Assembly (NCBI GenBank): GCA_050290785.1
Contig: JBNKIR010000041.1
Coordinates: forward strand, 1 to 64,000
Reading direction: 5' to 3'
Source: JAAGZL01 sp050290785
GTDB lineage: Bacteria > Pseudomonadota > Gammaproteobacteria > Chromatiales > Chromatiaceae
Length of the DNA stretch: 64,000 bases
Of the stretch, positions 31,662 through 40,273 are shown piece by piece. How positions within the stretch are numbered: position 1 is the stretch's first letter; the number at the start of each line of letters is the position of its first letter. The notes under the pieces are model-generated. The model was not told the DNA's origin and did no database searches. It saw only the letters and a list, made by a program, of their open reading frames with translations. Made by a program: the position numbers and the translations under genes.

Positions 31662-32942
31662 ATGATGACCGATAAAGAAAAACAGGAACTGGCCACGCCT
31701 GAGCCGGGACAGGAACAGGCAGAGCCCACCGAAGCACCGATGAATAGTGATTCTGCGCCCACCCCGCAACCCAAGGCGTCACAGAAGATGGCGATCTTTG
31801 CCCTGATACTGGCGGTGGCCGCGCTGCTCTGGGGTTATATGAAGTGGGGTGAGTTGGATACCGCACTGCAGCAGGAGAGAGAGGCCCTGGCCGATCTCAA
31901 GAAGCAGCAGCAGGAGGCCAAGGGTCGACTGGATAAGTCTGCCAAGGCCATATCTGAACAACAGACGGCCTTTGCGGAACAGGAGGCAAGATTGAAGGTC
32001 CAGACCGATGAGATGCAGCAATCCCTGGACCTGGTATACGAACGCGTAGGCCGAAGCAGCGCCCAATGGATCGTAGCGGAGGCGGAGTATCTGATGCGTA
32101 TCGCCAACCACCGACTGCAGCTGGAGGGAGACAGCTCTACCGCCCTGGTGGCACTGACGCGGGCGGATAAAAGACTGCATGACTCCGGTGATCCGGCATG
32201 GACCGCCGTGCGTGAAAAGCTGGCGGCTGAGATAGTGGAACTGAAGGCGCTGGGGCAACTGGATCTGACCGGGGAGACGGCCAAGATTACCGGGCTCATT
32301 TCACAGGTGGACAAGCTGAGGCTGCCCCATTTTGCCCCGGCCGCAGATGAGCCGGCCGAGGATGGCATCAAAAAAGATGAGAAGGAGTTCAGTGTTAGTG
32401 GCGTCCTCAACGATCTCTGGAGTGGCCTGAAATCCCTGCTCAAGGTCAGGCACAACGACCGTCCGGTGGCCACCATGCTGGAGCCGGATCAGAGATTCTT
32501 TCTCTATCAGAATCTTCGATTGCAGTTGGAGGCGGCCAGGCTTGCCCTGTTGCGCAGGGACCAGGCGCTGTTTGATGCCGGCCTACAAAGGGTGGAGGCA
32601 TGGATCAAGGAGTTTTTCGATCAGGAAAGTGCTGCCACCAGAGGCATGTTACAGGAGATAAAAGGGCTAAAAAATTTAGAGCTTGAGGCCAAGATGCCGG
32701 ACATATCAGGCTCATTGCACATGCTTTTAAAACAGCAGGGGCAGGTCGTGGATGAGCCGGAAGTGGCCGAGACCGATCAGGCGCAACCTGAAGAGGTCCG
32801 GGAGCAGATTACCCAAGAGCCCAAGGACACCAACCAGGAAGAGGCCAAGGTCGAAGTGGGGACAGAGCAAACCGACCAGGGAGAGATAGCGCCCGATCAG
32901 GGACAGGGAGAGGATGAAAGCGGGCAGAAGGTGACGCCATGA
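31662..32942 (+). CDS. hemX: HemX-like membrane protein
   Basis: 426 residues. A low-complexity cytoplasmic N-terminus (residues 1-45, rich in E, P and Q) precedes one membrane helix (about 46-62, MAIFALILAVAALLWGYM). A coiled coil (LQQEREALADLKKQQQEAKG) and an HemX domain follow, with WIVAEAEYLMRIANHRLQLE, the family hallmark. A second acidic, Gln-rich tail ends the protein. HemX is annotated as a uroporphyrinogen-III methylase homologue in older records, but this inner-membrane type has no methylase motif; function uncertain. ATG at 31662 or 31665. It overlaps hemY by ATGA. Confidence 0.88.
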   Translation: MMTDKEKQELATPEPGQEQAEPTEAPMNSDSAPTPQPKASQKMAIFALILAVAALLWGYMKWGELDTALQQEREALADLKKQQQEAKGRLDKSAKAISEQQTAFAEQEARLKVQTDEMQQSLDLVYERVGRSSAQWIVAEAEYLMRIANHRLQLEGDSSTALVALTRADKRLHDSGDPAWTAVREKLAAEIVELKALGQLDLTGETAKITGLISQVDKLRLPHFAPAADEPAEDGIKKDEKEFSVSGVLNDLWSGLKSLLKVRHNDRPVATMLEPDQRFFLYQNLRLQLEAARLALLRRDQALFDAGLQRVEAWIKEFFDQESAATRGMLQEIKGLKNLELEAKMPDISGSLHMLLKQQGQVVDEPEVAETDQAQPEEVREQITQEPKDTNQEEAKVEVGTEQTDQGEIAPDQGQGEDESGQKVTP

Positions 32943-34234
32943 AGCGACTGATTAGCGCCCTTATCCTCATTGCGCTCTCGGTGGCGCTGGTCTCTCTGCT
33001 GAACAAGAACAATGGCTATGCCATGCTCGGGTACGGCCAGTGGACGATAGAGGGCAGCCTGGCCCTGTTTATCCTGTTTGATCTCGCCCTGTTTCTTCTG
33101 CTCTATCTCACCATTCGTACAATAGTCAGGGTGTGGTCCATACCGGAACGCTGGATGGACTGGAAAAAGGGACGACAGAGACAGCGGGCGCAGCACTCCC
33201 TGGCCAATGGTCTGCTGGATATGGCGGCAGCCAAGTGGAAGAGTGCTGAGCAAAAGCTGCTCAAATACGCCGAGGTCTCTGACCAGCCCATACTAAACTA
33301 CCTCGGCGCGGCCCGTGCCGCCCAGGAACGTGGGGCGTATGCCAAGCGGGACAGCTATCTCAAACTGGCCCAGGAGAGCATGCCTGCCGAAGAACTGGCG
33401 GTCTCTATCACCCAGGCCGAGCTGCAGCTCTCCCACGACCAGATGGAGCAGGCACTGGCCACGCTGATGCATCTGCGAGATATCGCCCCTAAGCATAGCC
33501 ATGTGCTCAAGATGCTGCAGAAGATCTACCTGCGCATGGAGGATTGGGACTCCTTACACAAATTATTACCAGATCTGTCCAAGAGCGACGGTTTCACAAA
33601 AGATGAGCTGAAGAAGTTGGAGCTCAATGTCTATTTAGGGCTGATGCATAAGGCAGACAGGGATGGCTTGAACGTAATCTGGCAGCAGATCCCGAAACAT
33701 CTGCGCAGCCAGGCAGACACAGTTGAACTCTACTCCCGTCATCTTCTGGCCAACGGCGGAGATGCCGAGGCGGAGCGCCTGCTGGAGGAGACCATCTCCA
33801 AGACCTGGGATGAGCGTCTGGTAGAGATCTATGGCCTGCTTGAGTCGGGGAACCCCTCTCGCCAGCTGAGCTGCGCCGAATCCTGGCTAGGTGAGCATCA
33901 GCGTAGCCCGGTACTGCTTCTGACCCTGGGCCATATCTGTCTGCGCAGCAAGCTGTGGGGTAAGGCCCGCAGCTATCTGGAGGCCAGCATCGGCATCCGT
34001 CCCTCCGCAGAGGCACATCAGGAGCTGGGTATTCTGCTGGAACAGATGGGCGAAATGGATCTGGCACTGAAAAACTACCGCGCCGGGTTGGAGCTCATAT
34101 CCAATGGTCCCAGGGGCCGCTCCTGGGCATATGACGGACGTAAGACCAAGGTGGACCGGGATGAGGCCGCTTCGCAATCTGACGTACGCCAACCCCTGGA
34201 TGCGCCGATACCGGTGACGGGTGAGAGCCCCTGA
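32939..34234 (+). CDS. hemY: HemY-like membrane TPR protein
   Basis: 431 residues. Two membrane helices (about 4-21 and 38-60) as in E. coli HemY, with the conserved YAMLGYGQWTIEGSLALFIL between them. A cytoplasmic TPR-like repeat domain follows (ALATLMHLRDIAPKHSHVLK, VLLLTLGHICLRSKLWGKAR, EAHQELGILLEQMGEMDLAL). It is not the HemY protoporphyrinogen oxidase of Gram-positives. It probably scaffolds haem-synthesis enzymes at the membrane; that is inference. The C-terminus is extended and basic/acidic mixed. Confidence 0.9.
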   Translation: MKRLISALILIALSVALVSLLNKNNGYAMLGYGQWTIEGSLALFILFDLALFLLLYLTIRTIVRVWSIPERWMDWKKGRQRQRAQHSLANGLLDMAAAKWKSAEQKLLKYAEVSDQPILNYLGAARAAQERGAYAKRDSYLKLAQESMPAEELAVSITQAELQLSHDQMEQALATLMHLRDIAPKHSHVLKMLQKIYLRMEDWDSLHKLLPDLSKSDGFTKDELKKLELNVYLGLMHKADRDGLNVIWQQIPKHLRSQADTVELYSRHLLANGGDAEAERLLEETISKTWDERLVEIYGLLESGNPSRQLSCAESWLGEHQRSPVLLLTLGHICLRSKLWGKARSYLEASIGIRPSAEAHQELGILLEQMGEMDLALKNYRAGLELISNGPRGRSWAYDGRKTKVDRDEAASQSDVRQPLDAPIPVTGESP

Positions 34235-34244
34235 CACTGATCGT

Positions 34245-35111
34245 ATGTCTGAGCTGGTATTTGGTTGCGGTTATCTGGGACGGAGGGTAGCCACCCATCT
34301 CCTTAAAGAGGACCGACAGGTTGTTGGCCTGGTGCGTAGCACCGCCAGTAAAGGGCTGCTGGATGATTTGGGTATTGCCCACATGCTTGCTGACCTGGAT
34401 CAGGATATATTGCCGGAACTCCCGCTGAGTAACGCGGAGCTTTTCTATTTTATCCCCCCGCCGAAGTCAGGAGAGATAGACACCAGGGTTCGCCGCCTGA
34501 TATCGGAGTTCGAACGTCAGGGCCATCCCCGTCGCATCGTCTATCTCAGTACCACAGGCGTATACGGAGACTGTAACGGCGAATGGGTGACCGAGGAACA
34601 TCCAACCAATCCAGTGGTCCCCAGGGCCAAACGGCGCTGGGATGCCGAGTGCTCCCTTCGTGATTGGAGGGACAGGAGCGGGACAGAACTGGTGATCCTG
34701 CGCGTGTCGGGCATATATGGCCCTGGCAAGCTGCCGTTGGAACGCCTGCGCAATGGCCTGCCACTGGTACGGGCAGAGGAATCCCCCTGGACCAACAGGA
34801 TCCACATCGACGACCTTGTTCAGGTGTGTATCGCTGCCATGGAGAGGGGCAGAGATGGAGCGATCTACAATGTCAGCGACGGCACTCCCGGCCACATGAT
34901 CGACTATTTTACCCGCATTGCAGAACTGGCCGGCCTGCCGCCGCCCCCTGCAATCACACTCTCAGGGGCGGAAGAGCAACTGTCTGCCGGGATACTCTCA
35001 TATATGCATGAGTCGAGAAGATTGGATAACAGCAAGCTAAGGGATGAGCTGGGAATCACCCTGATACACCCATCCATGGAATCTGGTCTATCCTCCTGTT
35101 TTAGTAAATAA
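34245..35111 (+). CDS. NAD-dependent epimerase/SDR family protein (YeeZ-like)
   Basis: 288 residues from ATG 34245; a GTG at 34221 would overlap hemY and add eight residues. The extended-SDR nucleotide-binding motif is FGCGYLGRRVATHL, and RIVYLSTTGVYGDCNGEWVT carries the catalytic Ser-Thr...Tyr-like elements (YGDC), with Tyr in the STTGVYG segment. IYNVSDGTPGHMIDYF and the RIHIDDLVQ block match YeeZ-type nucleoside-sugar or oxidoreductase proteins. The substrate is unknown. It is the last gene of the hem run and is followed by a 140-base spacer without visible signals. Confidence 0.82.
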   Translation: MSELVFGCGYLGRRVATHLLKEDRQVVGLVRSTASKGLLDDLGIAHMLADLDQDILPELPLSNAELFYFIPPPKSGEIDTRVRRLISEFERQGHPRRIVYLSTTGVYGDCNGEWVTEEHPTNPVVPRAKRRWDAECSLRDWRDRSGTELVILRVSGIYGPGKLPLERLRNGLPLVRAEESPWTNRIHIDDLVQVCIAAMERGRDGAIYNVSDGTPGHMIDYFTRIAELAGLPPPPAITLSGAEEQLSAGILSYMHESRRLDNSKLRDELGITLIHPSMESGLSSCFSK

Positions 35112-35251
35112 ATCTCTAAAGTTTTTTCGGATTCAAGCGCAAATATATTAAGGTGAGGCTAATAATAAACGCTGACCTTCCAATGATCGTAGCCAAATGG
35201 TGATCTGATCGATCAAATATCGGTAACAGGCACAGGGAAAACGGTATCTAA

Positions 35252-35797
35252 ATGAAGGGCCTGATATTTTCAGAATTTCTCGAGTATGTCGAGACCACCC
35301 ATTCGCCGGAGATGGTGGACGATATCATTGATGCCTGTGATCTTGCCTCCGGGGGGGCCTATACCACGGTGGGCAGCTATCACCACCAGGAATTGATCGC
35401 GCTGTCAGCGGCATTAAGTGAACGATGCGGCATCTCCACCTCATGCCTGCTACGCGAATTCGGAAAATATCTCGTTGGGCGTCTCATCGCCGGGTTCCCT
35501 CATTTTACCCATAACGCCGGATCGACCTTTGAACTCCTCGATTCGGTAGAAGATTACATGTGTCAGGAGGTACGCAAACTCTATCCAGATGCCAAAATTC
35601 CAACATTTAATTTCGAGTCATCAAATCCGAATCAGCTTATCTTGATCTATCACTCCAGCCGCCCCTTCGCCGATCTTGCCTATGGCATGGTAGAGGGCGT
35701 GGTGGATCATTTTGGTGAGGATATAGAGATCGAATGTGATATGGGGCCGGATGAGAAGCACACCTCTGCCAGGTTCTCATTGACATTGAAGGAATGA
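35252..35797 (+). CDS. H-NOX (HNOB) sensor with Cys at the proximal ligand position
   Basis: 181 residues, a complete stand-alone H-NOX domain: MKGLIFSEFLEYVETTHSPE, SGGAYTTVGSYHHQELIAL, the YxSxR haem-propionate motif in IYHSSRPF and the conserved Pro in LYPDAKIP. Bacterial H-NOX proteins normally bind haem through a His about eight residues before the YP of LYPDA (H103 in Shewanella). Here this stretch reads EDYMCQEVRKLYPDA and codon 104 is TGT, so Cys104 (or Met103) takes the ligand place. The protein may bind haem differently, or sense redox or thiols. Three bases separate it from the kinase gene. No good ribosome binding site is visible. Confidence 0.88.
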   Translation: MKGLIFSEFLEYVETTHSPEMVDDIIDACDLASGGAYTTVGSYHHQELIALSAALSERCGISTSCLLREFGKYLVGRLIAGFPHFTHNAGSTFELLDSVEDYMCQEVRKLYPDAKIPTFNFESSNPNQLILIYHSSRPFADLAYGMVEGVVDHFGEDIEIECDMGPDEKHTSARFSLTLKE

Positions 35798-35800
35798 CAC

Positions 35801-37129
35801 ATGGACGAGATTGAACGCCTTACCAAAAGATGTGCCCGAGAGAAGGCCGCCCGCAAGCAGGCAGAGGAGTTGTTGGAGCAAAAAAGCCTGGAGCTATATG
35901 AACTGAACCAGGATCTCAGAAAGAGAGAAGAGGCCAGCCGCTCCATCCTGGAGACGACCGGGGATGGAATTATCATCGTAAATGAGGCAGGCGAGATAGG
36001 TATGCTAAATCGCGCCGCCAGGATCATCTTTGGATATATGGACGATGATATGGTGGGACATCATATTGATGAGCTGTTGATTAACACGGCAGACGAAGGG
36101 TTCCAGTACTATCTGGAGGCAAGTGAGCACGAACCGCTCAATACCCTGCATGAGACCTCTGGAAGGCGCAAAGACCACACTGTATGCCCCATAGAGATAA
36201 ATATCAGCAAGGCCAATGTCCCTGATCGGGATATGGTGATTATCAGCGTACGGGATATTACCTTTCGCCGGCAGTGTGAAGACGATTGGAACAAGATGGA
36301 GATACAGCTAAGGCACGCTCAAAAGCTGGAGTCTATCGGGCAGCTGGCCGCCGGTATCGCACATGAGATCAATACGCCCATTCAGTTCATTGGCGACAAC
36401 ACCAGATTTATCAAAGAGGCATTTAGCGATATCGCAAAGCTGGTGGAGATCAAAGATCAACTTATAGAAAAGTTCAATCAGGGAGAGAAGCCAACAGGTC
36501 TTATGGCAGAGGCGGAAGAGATGGCCGAAGAGATCGATTATACCTATCTGCGTGATGAGATCCCCAAGGCAATCAACCAATCTCTGGAGGGGATAGAGCG
36601 GGTTGCCGATATAGTTCGTGCCATGAAGGAATTCTCCCATCCCGGTATTGAAGAGAAGACGCTGACTGATATCAACTCAGCGATTGAAAGCACCATAACT
36701 GTATCTCGCAATGAGTGGAAATATTATGCTGAGATGAAATTGAATCTGGATCCATCTCTCCCAATGGTCCCCTGCCTTCCAGGAGACTTTAACCAGGCCA
36801 TTCTGAATATCGTGGTAAACGCAGCTCAGGCCATTCGGGACAAAACAGATAAGGATGAGAAGAACAAAGGTGTAATAACCATCACTACGAGCAAATCAGG
36901 ACCCTGGGCCAAGATAGAGATAAGCGACACAGGAATAGGGATGTCCGATGAGATCCGTCACTGTGTCTTTGATCCATTTTTCACCACCAAAGGTGTCGGC
37001 AAAGGCACGGGGCAAGGACTGGCTATAACCTATTCCGCAGTAGTGGATAAACACGGCGGGACTATTGATGTTAAGAGTCGTGTAGGGGAAGGCTCCACTT
37101 TTACATTATGCCTGCCACTCAATGGTTGA
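35801..37129 (+). CDS. PAS-domain sensor histidine kinase paired with H-NOX (HnoK-like)
   Basis: 442 residues, soluble, no membrane segment. An N-terminal coiled coil (about 5-45, KQAEELLEQKSLELYELNQD) is followed by a PAS domain (about 45-150, GIIIVNEAGEIGMLNRAARI) and a kinase core: the phosphorylated His in AAGIAHEINTPIQFIGDN, N-box ILNIVVNAAQAIRD, G1 ISDTGIGMSDE, F FDPFFTTK and G2 GTGQGLAITYS. In Shewanella and Vibrio a cytoplasmic kinase of this type is inhibited by NO-bound H-NOX. The overlap-free three-base gap after the H-NOX gene makes it the likely partner. It probably phosphorylates the receivers encoded downstream. Confidence 0.92.
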   Translation: MDEIERLTKRCAREKAARKQAEELLEQKSLELYELNQDLRKREEASRSILETTGDGIIIVNEAGEIGMLNRAARIIFGYMDDDMVGHHIDELLINTADEGFQYYLEASEHEPLNTLHETSGRRKDHTVCPIEINISKANVPDRDMVIISVRDITFRRQCEDDWNKMEIQLRHAQKLESIGQLAAGIAHEINTPIQFIGDNTRFIKEAFSDIAKLVEIKDQLIEKFNQGEKPTGLMAEAEEMAEEIDYTYLRDEIPKAINQSLEGIERVADIVRAMKEFSHPGIEEKTLTDINSAIESTITVSRNEWKYYAEMKLNLDPSLPMVPCLPGDFNQAILNIVVNAAQAIRDKTDKDEKNKGVITITTSKSGPWAKIEISDTGIGMSDEIRHCVFDPFFTTKGVGKGTGQGLAITYSAVVDKHGGTIDVKSRVGEGSTFTLCLPLNG

Positions 37130-37141
37130 GTGGAGGAACTT

Positions 37142-38353
37142 ATGGATAAGAAACAGATATTGTTTGTTGATGACAACCAGGGCATCCTGGATGGATTGCG
37201 TCGCGCCCTGCGTCCCGAGCGCAAGATCTGGAATATGAATTTTGTCTCTTCCGGACAGGAGGCGCTCGAGTTTATGTCTGCGAATAGAGTGGATGCGATA
37301 ATAACGGATATGCGCATGCCAGGTATTAGCGGAGTTCATCTCTTGGATGAGGTTGCGCACCTCTATCCGGACATGATTCGCTTTATACTTTCCGGATACT
37401 CCACTGACAATATGACCCTGCAAGCAGTTAAAACCGCCCATCAGTTCTTTCCCAAACCATGCAATATAGATTCTCTAAAAACAGCACTGACCAGATCGTT
37501 CTCTCTACGCGACCTACTCATTAACCCCAGACTCCGATCACTGGTTTCAGGCATGGAGGTTCTGCCTAGCATGCCAAATATCTATTCGGAGATAGTTGAG
37601 AAACTGAATTCTCCTGAGGTGTCGGTAAGCAAAATAGGAGAGGTGATATCAAGGGATCCTGCCATCTCTACCAAGATCATACAGTTGGTGAATTCATCAT
37701 TTTTTGGATTGGGTCGGCACATATACAACCCGGAAGAGGCGGCAACACTGCTTGGGATCGATGTCATCAAACATCTGGCCCTGTCTGTTGGGCTGTTTTC
37801 TCAGTTTGACGAACGGAAGCTGATCCGATCTGGATTTGTATTGGAAAACTCGGTTGAACATAGCATAAAAGTAGGTCTCTTGGCTCAAAAAATAGCCTTG
37901 TCGGAGAAGGCAGACAAACGTATCGTTGATCAGAGTTACCTGTCAGGTTTTCTGCATGACGTTGGTATATTTGTTCTGGTAGACAGTATGCCTGAGGAAT
38001 ATAGAAGAGTTATTGATTTGCAACAGATGGAGCAGATGGACATCTATGTGGCTGAGCGGGAGGTTTTTGGAAACGATCATGCGGCGGTTGGGGCATATCT
38101 GTTTGGTCTTTGGGGCTTCTCCGACGAGGTGCTGGAGGCCGTTGCCTTTCATCATACCCCTTCTATATCCAAAGGGACCCAATTTGCCCCACTAACGGCC
38201 GTTCATGTGGCTAGCGAGTTGGAAAATGTGCGGAGTCATCGCTATCCGAACCCTCTTCCCGAGGGGCTGGATATGCGGTATTTGGAGACCTTGGGCCTCG
38301 CGGACCGAATACCTGAATGGGAGGCCCTGTGTGATGACATATCGGAAGAATAG
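37142..38353 (+). CDS. REC-HDOD response regulator
   Basis: 403 residues from ATG 37142, which follows GGAGG by six bases; GTG 37130 would add four. The receiver domain (1-125) has VDDN, Asp in AIITDMRMPGISG, and Lys in FFPKPCN. The HDOD domain (about 135-330) begins MEVLPSMPNIYSEIVEKLNS and contains the SKIGEVISRDPAISTKIIQL block; HDOD domains are HD relatives, and this one keeps SGFLHDVGIFVLVD, so a His-Asp pair is present. The function of HDOD proteins in signalling is incompletely known. It lies 13 bases after the kinase and is probably one of its targets. Confidence 0.9.
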   Translation: MDKKQILFVDDNQGILDGLRRALRPERKIWNMNFVSSGQEALEFMSANRVDAIITDMRMPGISGVHLLDEVAHLYPDMIRFILSGYSTDNMTLQAVKTAHQFFPKPCNIDSLKTALTRSFSLRDLLINPRLRSLVSGMEVLPSMPNIYSEIVEKLNSPEVSVSKIGEVISRDPAISTKIIQLVNSSFFGLGRHIYNPEEAATLLGIDVIKHLALSVGLFSQFDERKLIRSGFVLENSVEHSIKVGLLAQKIALSEKADKRIVDQSYLSGFLHDVGIFVLVDSMPEEYRRVIDLQQMEQMDIYVAEREVFGNDHAAVGAYLFGLWGFSDEVLEAVAFHHTPSISKGTQFAPLTAVHVASELENVRSHRYPNPLPEGLDMRYLETLGLADRIPEWEALCDDISEE

Positions 38354-38467
38354 AATAGCAGTGGCGATGGACAAAAATAAAAGGGCCTGAATCCATGAAT
38401 AAAACATCAAATTGCCAAAAGATCGGTATCTGTATGCAGAACCTTGCATCGTCATCGGAGGTTAAAA

Positions 38468-39625
38468 ATGTCTAAACCCGTTGAGAAGGTGCTGTTGGTG
38501 GATGATGATCGCAACCTGCTGGATTCGTTCAACCGGCAGTTTCACAATAGAATAAACCTGATTACCGCCGCCAGTGGCGAAGATGCCATTCAGGCCATCA
38601 CCTATGACGGTCCCTTCGCGGTAGTGATTTCAGATATGCAGATGCCGAATATGGACGGCCTGGAGTTTCTCATTAAGGTAAGGATGCTCTCACAGGATAC
38701 CGTCCGTGTAATGCTCACGGGCAACGCCAATTTAGATGTGGCTATCAGGTCCATCAATGACGGCAATATTTATCGTTTCCTGCAAAAACCGGTCTCTATC
38801 GGCGTACTGTTTGAGACCATGATTGATGGCATCCAACAGTATCGTCTAGTAACCGCAGAAAAAGAGATCTTAAATAAGACCCTCAAGGGAGCGATCAACC
38901 TTTTGGCCGATATGCTTGGTTTGATCAACCCGGCCTCGTTCAGCCGCGCATCCCGTATTAAGAGGCATGTCCGTTACATGGCTACAGAGCTTCAGCTACC
39001 GGATGTCTGGAATTACGAGCTAGCCGCCATGCTGTCACAGCTTGGCTGTATAACTCTACCCAGTGAGGTAATGGAGAAAATTGCCGCAGGCAAGGAGATA
39101 ACCAAACAGGAGCAGCAACAATTCAACAAGCATCCTGAGATAGGAGCACGCCTGTTACAACACATCCCCCGCTTCGAGACCATAGCGGCAATGGTGGAAC
39201 AACAGAATGCCAATCCGGATCAAATCGTGATTGATGCAAAATTGACCTCAGAGCAAAAGGGGATATTGGGTGGACAGATCTTGAAAGTAGCGTTGGCTTA
39301 TGATGACCTGATATACCGGGATATTCCTAGCGAAGATGCCATAGCCGAACTTAAGGCGCACCCAGAGGAGTTTGATCCGGCTCTGGTACAGGCGCTTATT
39401 GCCGGGAAAGGCGGCGCACGATTTGAGGTGATGACTCTGCCAATTACCAGGCTGAAACCGGGCATGATTCTGGACCAGAATATATATTCTGCTTCCGGCA
39501 CATTGTTAGTGGCCAGAGGGCAAGAACTGAGCACGGCGGTACTCTTGCGTCTGATATCGTCCGAAGAGAATGATATTATATCAGGGCCAGTGCGCGTGTT
39601 GCTGGTTATGAAGGAACAGGATTAG
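38468..39625 (+). CDS. REC protein with degenerate HD-GYP domain (HnoD-like)
   Basis: 385 residues from ATG 38468, after GGAGG (38457-38461). Receiver 1-125: VDDD, Asp in VVISDMQMPNMDG, Lys in FLQKPVSIG. The second half has the HD-GYP frame but not its catalytic residues: the HD motif (usually AAxLHDIGKI) reads AAMLSQLGCITLP, and the HxxxxGYP region is replaced by a HPEIGARLLQHIP block with no GYP. c-di-GMP hydrolysis is thus unlikely. Shewanella HnoD, a degenerate HD-GYP receiver controlled by the H-NOX kinase, regulates the EAL enzyme HnoB allosterically, a plausible model here. Its stop overlaps the convergent gene's stop. Confidence 0.85.
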   Translation: MSKPVEKVLLVDDDRNLLDSFNRQFHNRINLITAASGEDAIQAITYDGPFAVVISDMQMPNMDGLEFLIKVRMLSQDTVRVMLTGNANLDVAIRSINDGNIYRFLQKPVSIGVLFETMIDGIQQYRLVTAEKEILNKTLKGAINLLADMLGLINPASFSRASRIKRHVRYMATELQLPDVWNYELAAMLSQLGCITLPSEVMEKIAAGKEITKQEQQQFNKHPEIGARLLQHIPRFETIAAMVEQQNANPDQIVIDAKLTSEQKGILGGQILKVALAYDDLIYRDIPSEDAIAELKAHPEEFDPALVQALIAGKGGARFEVMTLPITRLKPGMILDQNIYSASGTLLVARGQELSTAVLLRLISSEENDIISGPVRVLLVMKEQD

Positions 39626-40155
39626 ATGTCGTCCTCATCGATAATGATCGAACCATCCTCCTCCCACTCAACATTGGCGAGCGTTGGGTGATGTTCTGCA
39701 AACTGCTTCAAGGCATACTCCCGGTGCTTTAGTTCGTTCTGCTGCTTTTTAACCAACGTTGAAAGCTGCCTGTTCTCTTCCATAAGGCTATATGTATGCA
39801 GCGCCTGGCGCAGGGTTTGTAACAGCTCATGCACCTGTATGGGCTTGGGGATAAAACGATATATCTCCGCCTGATTTATCGCATCCATCAAGGCCGTAAA
39901 GTCCGCCGCACCACTGATGATCAGCCGCATGGCATTGGGATTGGAGCGTTTGGTGTTTACCAGAAACTCCACCCCATCCATTTGCGGCATCCGGTAATCA
40001 GACAAAAAGAGATGAAACTGAGATCTGTTTGCATCGGCGAGCGCCGCATGCGGATCTGTATGCGCCACAACCTCAAAATCATTTTCCCTTTTTAGAATGC
40101 GGCTCAGAGAACTAAGAATGTTCTCTTCGTCATCAACGATCATAATTCGATGCAT
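39622..40155 (-). CDS. REC response regulator with C-terminal coiled coil
   Basis: 177 residues from ATG 40155, which follows GGAGC; 14 further upstream codons are unlikely to be used. Receiver 1-125: VDDEEN, Asp in LFLSDYRMPQMDG, Lys in RFIPKPIQV. The remainder is a coiled coil (SLMEENRQLSTLVKKQQNEL) and an acidic tail (EWEEDGSIIIDEDDI) with no output domain. It may therefore be a phosphate sink, a kinase competitor or an adaptor. It lies convergent to the HD-GYP-like gene and follows, on the same strand, the GGDEF-EAL gene. Confidence 0.87.
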   Translation of the reverse strand: MHRIMIVDDEENILSSLSRILKRENDFEVVAHTDPHAALADANRSQFHLFLSDYRMPQMDGVEFLVNTKRSNPNAMRLIISGAADFTALMDAINQAEIYRFIPKPIQVHELLQTLRQALHTYSLMEENRQLSTLVKKQQNELKHREYALKQFAEHHPTLANVEWEEDGSIIIDEDDI

Positions 40156-40273
40156 ATTAGCTCCGTCAAAAATTCTACTACTAATCAGATTACGCACTCT
40201 GCCTGATAATAATATGTTTATCCCTACATAATATCGGTATGCCTTCAGAATACTTTACAGATGTTGTTAAAAG

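Noticed and set aside
34221..34244. GTG start for the SDR protein inside hemY
   Set aside because: The extra residues do not fit the SDR N-terminus, where the nucleotide-binding strand begins right after ATG 34245. The choice is not certain, because neither start has a good ribosome binding site.
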